Assembly: GCF_003286085.1 (NCBI RefSeq)
Contig: NW_020825298.1
Coordinates: 4,836,001-4,900,000 of the forward strand
Direction: 5' to 3'
Length of the DNA: 64,000 bases
DNA from: Drosophila persimilis
Taxonomy: Eukaryota > Arthropoda > Insecta > Diptera > Drosophilidae
In this document: positions 57,286 to 64,000 of the stretch, piece by piece
Numbering within the stretch: the first letter of the stretch is position 1
Layout of the letters: every line of letters begins with the position of its first letter
The notes under the pieces: model-generated
What the model was told of the DNA's origin: nothing
Database searches by the model: none
Seen by the model: only the letters and a program-made list of their open reading frames with translations
Program-made: the position numbers and the translations under genes

Positions 57286-58400
57286 TTTGAGAGGCTAGTG
57301 GCTGAGAGAATGTTGAGGATCTGCTCTTGCATTTTCATAAGCCTGTTTTGCATTAGCATGAATTGGTCTAGCTTATCTGCAAGATTCATTAGCTTGTTCT
57401 CAAGAGGCGTGTTGTGAGGTGATTCTGGTTGGGTACGAGTACGGGATGGGTTCCGGTTTCCTGGTTCTCGTGCTATACTCCTTGATCGGTGCTGGGCTCC
57501 TCTAGCGACTTCAGCATAGGATATATGTTTTTCCTGACTTTTTGGCTGGGAAATGGACATATCGTTGCGTGGCATGTCCCTCTGTCTGCTGCTTCTCGAG
57601 AGCGAGCGAGAGTTTTTCTGGGTGCGCCCGGAAGTATTCTTTCCCCTAGGTTGCGCCTGATGAGTGTTTTCCCAATTTACCTGTGGTGGTTGTGGGTAAA
57701 ATTTCAATAGAAGCTGTTGGTAGACCCTACAACCTCTATAATTGGCAGTGTGGGAGCCAAGACAGTTGGCACACTTGGGCTCGACGTCTTGTGGCTTTGA
57801 GCATTCTATGGTGGCATGCGGACCCCCGCATTTAACACAAACAAATTTTTTGTTGCAATATCTTTTGGTGTGTTCGTATTCTTGACAACGGTGACACTGT
57901 GATATCTCCTGTTTGCGTTGTGGCTGCTCAACAGTTATCTTTTGTCTGCAGAGGTCTGATACTTTGAAAATCTCTTTATTATTTTCATTTGGCTCTAAGT
58001 CCACGAAAAATAAGTTGAGCTGCTTCTTGGTCGCTCTGTTAAGAGGATTGTGGATGAATCGGGCTAGATGCCCCTTGGCCATGAGATCTTGCTTAATATA
58101 ATCAGTTGGGGTGGAGTGGTGAAGATTTTTGATTACTACTCTATATGACCGTTCTTCTTTCAACTGGTAGCTATGACAGAGAACGCCTTTAGCCATCAAC
58201 GCGGAGGCGATTTTGCGGTAAGTGGTTGAGTCGTTGCATAGGAGTCTAATTTGTCCTCCAGTGCTTGTTTTTATACGGTAATTTTCGGGGCTTGCCAACG
58301 TATCCAGCATTGACCAGAACATTGCGATGTCGTTTACCCCGGGTATGATGATTATCCATTCTGTTAGAGTCCGCTCCGTAAAACTCTCCAGATTTCCCAT
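57270..58400 (-). CDS. LINE ORF1: Gag-like nucleic-acid-binding protein (376 aa)
   Basis: The first half has the Jockey Gag-like region, including RSYRVVIKNLHHSTPTDYIK and FVDLEPNENNKEIFKV. Zinc knuckles start at C169 (CHRCQEYEHTKRYC), followed by CVKCGGPHATIEC and CANCLGSHTANYRGC. A basic, serine/arginine-rich linker and a C-terminal part predicted helical (NKLMNLADKLDQFMLMQNRL) follow. The protein packages the element RNA. It is complete with no in-frame stop, and its end overlaps the ORF2 start by 16 nt. Confidence 0.9.
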   Translation of the reverse strand: MGNLESFTERTLTEWIIIIPGVNDIAMFWSMLDTLASPENYRIKTSTGGQIRLLCNDSTTYRKIASALMAKGVLCHSYQLKEERSYRVVIKNLHHSTPTDYIKQDLMAKGHLARFIHNPLNRATKKQLNLFFVDLEPNENNKEIFKVSDLCRQKITVEQPQRKQEISQCHRCQEYEHTKRYCNKKFVCVKCGGPHATIECSKPQDVEPKCANCLGSHTANYRGCRVYQQLLLKFYPQPPQVNWENTHQAQPRGKNTSGRTQKNSRSLSRSSRQRDMPRNDMSISQPKSQEKHISYAEVARGAQHRSRSIAREPGNRNPSRTRTQPESPHNTPLENKLMNLADKLDQFMLMQNRLMKMQEQILNILSATSLSKCLTV

Positions 58401-58449
58401 TCAGCGCTGGCTCTGATTCTTCGATTCCTTCAACTTAAACTAATACAAA

Positions 58450-59330
58450 AAAAGCGCAGAAATTATGTACTCTCTTGTCCCAAAACAACCCAATTTACAT
58501 ATGACCCAGTTACAAGGGAAAACAACCCACTATTGCTCATTTTTTGAGGCATTTCCACCCTCCTCAGGGACTCTCCTGCGGCCCTAATACAATCCCAAAG
58601 GTGTAAATTCAACCGTGAAATGCGTAAACTATAAACGAAGCCGAAAACAACAGTTTTCATATGAATAAACAGCCTCACATGAGGAACAACCCCTTTGCGA
58701 GGGTGAGGGTTCTCGATGCTGGATGCTGGATGCTGGATGCTGGCTGTAATTATAACCATAAATACGCGTGCCCAGTCGCCACTGAATAAATCAGAAATAT
58801 GATGAATACTAAATAAATGTTGGCAGGCTGCCTTAACCCCCTCAGAAACCGTTTCAACAACAATAAAACTCAACAATTCTGCCGCCTTGTTGCATACTTT
58901 TTGGAGCTGGGCATGGAAAAAAATATATGTACAACAGCAACCCGAAAAACCGGTTTTTAATTAAGATTAAATGAGAAAAGGAGCTCTCACACACACACGC
59001 ATGGATTTAAATTTAAATGAGCAGCCCCCGATCCCAGGAAGGACTCTGCCTCGGCTCCTCGCCGACAAAAACAAAAACAAAAAAAACACCAGAAACGTGT
59101 TAAAATATTAATTTATATTTAAATCGAAAATGATGCGTGCACACACATCAGTGGGATTTGCATATTTGAGTTGATAATATACTGGAAAAGAGTTTTTGGG
59201 AACATTTTCAAGATAAACTATTTCGGGTTAAGATTTTGGAAAGTGCCTGAAGGAAGGGAAAGCCTCAAGAATATCGGGAAATCTGTGAATAGAGGGAGTA
59301 ATATACGATATAAATACAAATACTAGGGTT
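58450..59330. other. Non-coding DNA
   Basis: No gene seen. A GATGCTG repeat (58717-58743) and an A-rich tract occur. The frame at 58463-58876 has no recognisable domain. Confidence 0.45.
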
Positions 59331-59339
59331 ACATTTTAT

Positions 59340-60006
59340 CTACCTACATATGTATCTATCTATAAGTATTTCTGCAGGACCAAAAGCAAGTAAAAGCGGC
59401 TAAATTCTTTCATTTTCATAGAAGTATCATCAACATACAAGGCCCTGAAAAACTTATTCATTTATAATTGAGATTATTTTTTAGAAAGCCTCAATTATTG
59501 GAAATCTATCAATCTATCTATCTACATATCTTTAAGCATTTCTGGAGGACTAAAAGCAAATAAGGCTGCTAAATTCTTTCCTAGAAGTAGCATCTCTGAA
59601 TGAAAGGAATAAATATAATGTAGATTAAGTGATACTATATATCTATCCATCTATCTGTCTGTCTATCTATCTATCAATCTATCTGTCTGTCTATCTATCT
59701 ATCTATCTATCTGTCTATCGATCTATCTTTAAGCATTTCTGAAGGACTAAAAGGCAGTAAGAGCTGCTAAGTTCTTTCATTTTTCTAGAAGTAGCATCTG
59801 TGAGTGAAGGGAATAAATACTATCCATCTTTCTATCTATCTTCAAGTATTTCTGGAGGTCTACAAGCCCGTAAGAGAAGAAGTCTTAGAAGTAGCACAAA
59901 AATATAAGTCCCCGAAAAGGTAATTCATTTATAATTCAGATTCTTTTTTAGAAAGCCTCAATTATTGGAAATCTGGGAATCTATCTATCTACTATATATC
60001 TATCCA

Positions 60007-60038
<32 letters not shown>

Positions 60039-60180
60039 TCTATCTATCCATCTCTTTAAGTATTTCTGGAGGTCTACAAGCCCGTAAGAGAAAAAGTCCT
60101 AGAAGTAGCAAAAAAAAAAAGAAGTCCCCGAAAAGCTAATTCATTTATAATTCAGATTCTTTATAAGAAATTTTTTTAAT
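59340..60180. repeat. Composite repeat: (TCTA/TCTG)n arrays alternating with a conserved about 60-bp segment
   Basis: The motif AAG(T/C)ATTTCTG(G/C/A)AGG occurs five times, at 59364, 59534, 59731, 59844 and 60058, spaced 170, 197, 113 and 214 bp. Each is preceded by a TCTA/TCTG tetranucleotide run and followed by CTA(A)AAGC..TAAG or TCTACAAGCCCGTAAGAG. The whole unit, not only the microsatellite, has been amplified in tandem. Confidence 0.85.
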
Positions 60181-60184
60181 TTAA

Positions 60185-60940
60185 TTCATTTGAATGCCCT
60201 ACCCCTTCGTCTTGGGTGCGCTCTCTTTTCGTAAAGAAAACTTTTGACCCTCTTCTGCAATTAATAACTCCCAAGACCATTGCCCAGACCCACTGAACCC
60301 TCGAAAACATGAACCCAAGCAAACATTAAAAACTCGGGGGCAAGAACCAACAACGAGAAAAATTCAAATCGGCCAGGAATACGAGTAAAACGCACCTGCG
60401 GGGCCTATACGATGGCTTTCGCCTGCCCCGCCAGCCGCGGAAATCAAGAAAAACACGCAAAACAATTATTCTTAAGATATCTCAGCGGCAACATTAAAAG
60501 CCAATTCCACTTGATGACAATAGAAACAAAACGCGCGACACCTGCCCCCGGGGCTGCGCGGTGAGGGGCGTGGCAGGCTCCATAAAAAATGCAAAAGTAT
60601 CCGCCAGGAGCACAACAAGCCGCCAAAAGTCTGCTGCTGCTGTTTCTTGCCTTTTCCGTTGGTCCTTTTTGGGCATCGACATGAAAAATAATGTCACCCT
60701 CCGCTGCGCGCTTGTCTTTTTTTCCGCGTTGGGTTTTCCTTCTTGCTTTTCTAACGTCTTGTTCTTGAGGTTTTCCTAACGAATTTTTGTGTCAACGCCG
60801 CATGTCGGGCCCCAGGCTTCAATGGGATTCAGCAGGACTGTGGGGTCTGTTGGGTCTGTCATGGGGTTTGTTTCACGCAGGGAGATGGACTGTGGGGGTA
60901 CGGAATATCTTAGAGGTAATTATTCTTGATGGGATGAATG
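60185..60940. other. Non-coding DNA
   Basis: No exon supported. Moderately GC-rich around 60500-60760, without coding signature. Confidence 0.4.
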
Positions 60941-60949
60941 ATGGTAGAT

Positions 60950-61560
60950 TTTGGGAATTATAAACTTAATATAAGTTTATAGAGAACAAAATATATCCGC
61001 TTAACACTTTTGTAAGGGCGAAAAAAATAAAATACCAAAAAATACTGAAAATACCAAATTAACTACTCACTCTAATCAAAAATCCATAACTGTTATGATA
61101 TAAAATACTTAAGATACCATAGCTACCAGAAAAAATACTAAATAAAATACCAAAAATACTGAAAAATACCAAATTAGCTACTAATAAAAAGACTAATAAA
61201 ATACTTAATATAACAAAAATACTACAGATAAAATACTAACAAAATACCAAAAATACTGATAAATACCAAATTAACTATTTATTCTAATAAAAGTACTAAT
61301 TGCTGCTATGATATAAAATACCTAATATACCAAAAATACTAGAAAACAAATACTAAATAAAATACCAAAAAATTCCAAACTAACTACTCATTCTAATAAA
61401 AATACTAATGGCTGTTATGATATAAAATACTTAATATACCAAAAATATTAGAAAAAATACTTTAAAAAATACCAAAAAATACTGAAAAATAACAAATTAC
61501 ATACTTACTCTAATAAAAGTATTAATAACTGTTATAATAAGAAATACAAAAAAAAAAATA
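60950..61560. repeat. AAATACC/AAATACT-type A-rich repeat, about 600 bp
   Basis: Built from variants such as AAAATACCAAAAAATACTG, with longer shared blocks of about 130 bp. For example AACTA(C/T)T(C/T)A(T/C)TCTAATAAAA and (G/C)TGTTATGATATAAAATAC recur near 61060-61110, 61272-61325 and 61380-61430. This indicates a higher-order unit on top of the short motif. Confidence 0.8.
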
Positions 61561-61564
61561 ATAA

Positions 61565-63500
61565 TCCATCTTACTCCTAAAATAATCAATATACAGACTG
61601 TCCCAAAACTACCCCCGTAGAGCATCACTTCGTCGACTAGATCGCAGCCTGTACTAAACTCCTCCCCCGCCAATGTTGTTGTTGGCTTTTAAGTTGACAT
61701 TCCCGCCCACTGCCGTGCCACCGCCCACAAAAGACACTCTCAGACACGGCCTCTAATGGGCCAACTTGTAAGCCTCCAATGCTGCCCCGAGGGCAGTACT
61801 CTCCCGCGTGCCGCGTCCCAGAAAGTGCTCCATATAATTGTCACCATGGGTGTCGCTGGTTCGTTTTGGGCCAGCTGCAGGCTCTGTCCGCGGCATCGCA
61901 GGTTGAAATGCCAAAACGTTTAAGAGCAAATTGTGGCAATTAAAAAAGCGCCGATGCCGCCTCGTGGAGTTCTGCAATTGCTTTTCCGGACAGATGCCAG
62001 CCGGCTGATAAGCACTTGACATGGCCCGAAAAAAATACAAGAAGAGATCGGAGAATCGGCAGAGGATGATATGATGGCAAGTATATGGCAAATGGCAAAT
62101 GGCAAACAAACGATGTCAAAAGCAATTTATATGCAAATGGGGCCCACAGTCGATGCCAACTGAGGCGTTGAGGCGTTGACGGCGGCCACAGCGGCCAAAG
62201 CGGACGAGCGGATGAGTCGTCGAGTCAATTGATGAATTTTCATTGCATTTATTTGGGCATGAAATATCAAATATGTTTCATGGGTCCCCCCCGCCCTCTT
62301 AACCCTTCGCTGACCAAGGACCGCAAAGTGGGCAACACTTTTGAATAATGCATAAAATGTGTAAAATGTGAAAATGTGTAAAATGTGAAAATGAGTTGCG
62401 GCTGAAAGGCAAATGAAACTTTACAACAGCATTTGAATATCAAAGCCATGTAATTTGCCAGCGTTTTTTCTTTGCTCCCCCCACTCCCCGCACCCTTTTG
62501 AACTTCATTTAAATTATAATCGAAAATTTGTTACAATTTGATGATGAGGTGGGAAATTAACAAGGGCTAGATATCTGATGAAAAGCTATACCTTGAAGGA
62601 TGTTTGATTCTGATTATTCTGAATTTTATTTGGAACCCATAGAGGGTTAGGTATTTTTCTCGAAAAATAAGGGACTCTAAATCCTAAAATAAAAGGGCAA
62701 TCTCGGGGGGCATGCAATTAGTCTACAGTCCTTAAAGTTTTCTTTCAATTTCCAATAAGAATGCATCTACCAAATCTATGCAGATTCCATGACTTTCCCA
62801 AAGTCAATCATATTCCATAAATACTCCACAAAAACCATGAGCCGCTGAACAATGCGACGTATGCTAATAACCGAACTAAAACATGCGATGATTTCCATTT
62901 CTGCTCGACATTGTTCCACCTCATGACCATGAAATTGCTTTCCGCTTTCCTCGGCGCAAAGCCCAAAGCCCAAACGCAGTGGGAGGACCAGGACCCAGCG
63001 TCGCATATTATCCAGAATTGTTATCAGCGGCAAGCGACCCATATAACTGCAGGCCCTGAGGGGGCACCCGGCCAGGAGGCACACACACACACACACTCTC
63101 GCAAAATGAACTCAAACGAAAAAAGAAGAAAAACAAATTTTAAAAAAAACGAAAAATACGTAAAAGAAGAGGCGAGGAATGGGGTGGCTGGAGAGCTGGA
63201 GAGCTGGAGGGTTCATCCCAAGGTTTGGGGTGCGTTTTCCAGGGCCGGCGCCTGCAGATAGGCACAATAATTGTATCAAAAGCATATTTTCCATTCTGGT
63301 AGAACGAATTTTATGCTTTTTCAATAAACATTAACCGATTTTGGTATTTTTTCATATAGGAAAACGAAAACCCAGAAATAAATGGCAATGAAAATGTTAA
63401 GCGGCAAGCAGCCAAAAAGTATGCAATCATTCATGCGTTCATTATTTCATAGACTCTGGAACTCCGAAGGGCATACACAGTCCCCCCCCCCCACACCCGC
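61565..63500. other. Non-coding DNA with a short minisatellite
   Basis: A 17-bp-type minisatellite (TAAAATGTG(A)AAATGTG) lies at 62352-62393, and (CA)n at 63078-63096. No gene is supported on either strand. Confidence 0.45.
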
Positions 63501-63507
63501 CATGGCT

Positions 63508-64000
63508 CTTTTTATACCCGATACTCAAAATGAGTATTGGGGTATATTAGATTTGTGGTAAAAGTGGATGTGTGTAACGTCCAGAAGGAATCGTTTCCGA
63601 CCCCATAAAGTATATATATTCTTGATCAGCATCAATAGCCGAGTCGATTGAGCCATGTCTGTCTGTCCGTCTGTCCGTCTGTCCGTCTGTCCGTCCGTCC
63701 GTCTGTCCGTCTGTCCGTCTGTCCGTCTGTCCGTCCCCTTCAGCGCCTAATGCTCAAAGACTATAAGAGCTAGAGCAACGATGTTTTGGATCCAGACTTC
63801 TGTGATATGTCACTGCTACAAAAATATTTCAAAACTTTGCCCCGCCCACTTCCGCCCCCACAAAGGGCGAAAATCTGTGGCATCCACAATTTTAAAGATA
63901 CGAGAAAACAAAAAACGCAGAATCGTAGAGAATGACCATATCTTTTAGACTGCAGAATCTGAATTGGATCGTATAATTATTACAGCCAGAATCACGAAAA
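63508..64000 (+). mobile_element. DINE-1/INE-1 (Helitron-like) element, truncated by the window end
   Basis: It starts with TATACCCGATACTCAAAATG and AGTATTGGGGTATATT, followed by CGTTTCCGACCCCATAAAG, TTCTTGATCAGCATCAATAG and AGTCGATTGAGCCATGTCTG, the conserved core of DINE-1. A (TCCGTCTG)n array of about 80 bp (63657-63736) is the element's usual internal tandem repeat. Non-autonomous and non-coding. It continues beyond base 64000. Confidence 0.9.

Larger units (their letters stand above)
54434..58440 (-). mobile_element. Jockey-clade non-LTR retrotransposon, apparently intact ORFs
   Basis: The element lies on the minus strand: ORF1 (58400-57270), ORF2 (57285-54583), a 3' UTR of about 120 bp, and a poly(A) tail seen as T27 at 54434-54460. 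Both ORFs are open, which suggests a recent insertion. The 5' boundary is estimated at 58400-58440, and no target-site duplication was found next to the T-run, so the 5' end may be truncated. Belongs to the Jockey clade (Doc/F/jockey-like) on protein features; the exact family is not named. Confidence 0.85.

Noticed and set aside
54418-58372. A possible target-site duplication (ATCCATTCTG) of the Jockey-like LINE
   Set aside because: ATCCATTCTG precedes the T-run at 54433 and also occurs at about 58353-58362. The second copy lies inside ORF1, not at the 5' edge, so it is not a valid duplication.
1-64000. CRISPR arrays, bacterial operons, riboswitches, tRNA or rRNA genes
   Set aside because: The window is animal nuclear DNA. 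I saw no array of short repeats with unique spacers and no recognisable tRNA or rRNA sequence, although small tRNAs cannot be excluded by eye.

Overview
The window looks like gene-poor euchromatin or intergenic DNA from a Drosophila species. The evidence is a DINE-1/INE-1 (Helitron-like) element at the right edge, an intact Jockey-clade retrotransposon, LOA/R1-type LINE, Tc1 and hAT relics, a 68-bp intron with consensus splice sites, and abundant CA, GAGA and ATT simple repeats. An obscura-group species is a guess from the style of the DINE-1 copy and the many poly-G/poly-C tracts; the sequence does not prove it. Names of families come from motifs read by eye, because no search could be run.

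Layout. About 0-19 kb is non-coding apart from simple repeats, with a GAGA/CA-rich block near 3.5-3.9 kb and a (ATT)n block at 12.0-12.56 kb. At 19.06-20.47 kb lies the one well-supported host gene: a two-exon, high-GC gene for a 448-residue secreted leucine-rich-repeat protein. Its N-terminus resembles the Toll ectodomain, but it has no membrane segment or TIR domain. A possible terminal exon with a poly(A) signal sits at 23.4-23.5 kb, followed by a helically phased TATAGAATTTT repeat. From 24 to 37 kb I see only non-coding DNA, two approximately 210-230 bp tandem duplications and one weak small-peptide ORF. From 37.4 to 40.5 kb there is a DINE-1 fragment and a foldback-like cluster of repeats, with a 203-bp hAT-type MITE nested inside it.

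The most unusual region is 44.9-51.7 kb. Five paralogous units each have a TATA box 44-47 nt upstream of an ATG that opens a nearly identical signal peptide (MRWLLA...FVLA). After the signal peptide the sequences diverge completely. Units A, B and E are intronless; C and D descend from a two-exon form whose splice sites are intact in C and lost in D. The same reverse-transcriptase fragment (98% identical over about 275 bp) lies between A and B and again after C, which shows that an A-LINE-B block was duplicated. I propose a rapidly turning-over family of small secreted peptides, possibly immune or reproductive; its function is unknown.

The right side holds a Jockey-clade LINE with both ORFs open (54.4-58.4 kb, minus strand), a composite TCTA/TCTG repeat (59.3-60.1 kb), an AAATACC-type repeat (60.95-61.56 kb), and a DINE-1 element running off the window end. 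Apart from the LRR gene and the peptide array, most open reading frames in the window are chance frames in low-complexity DNA.
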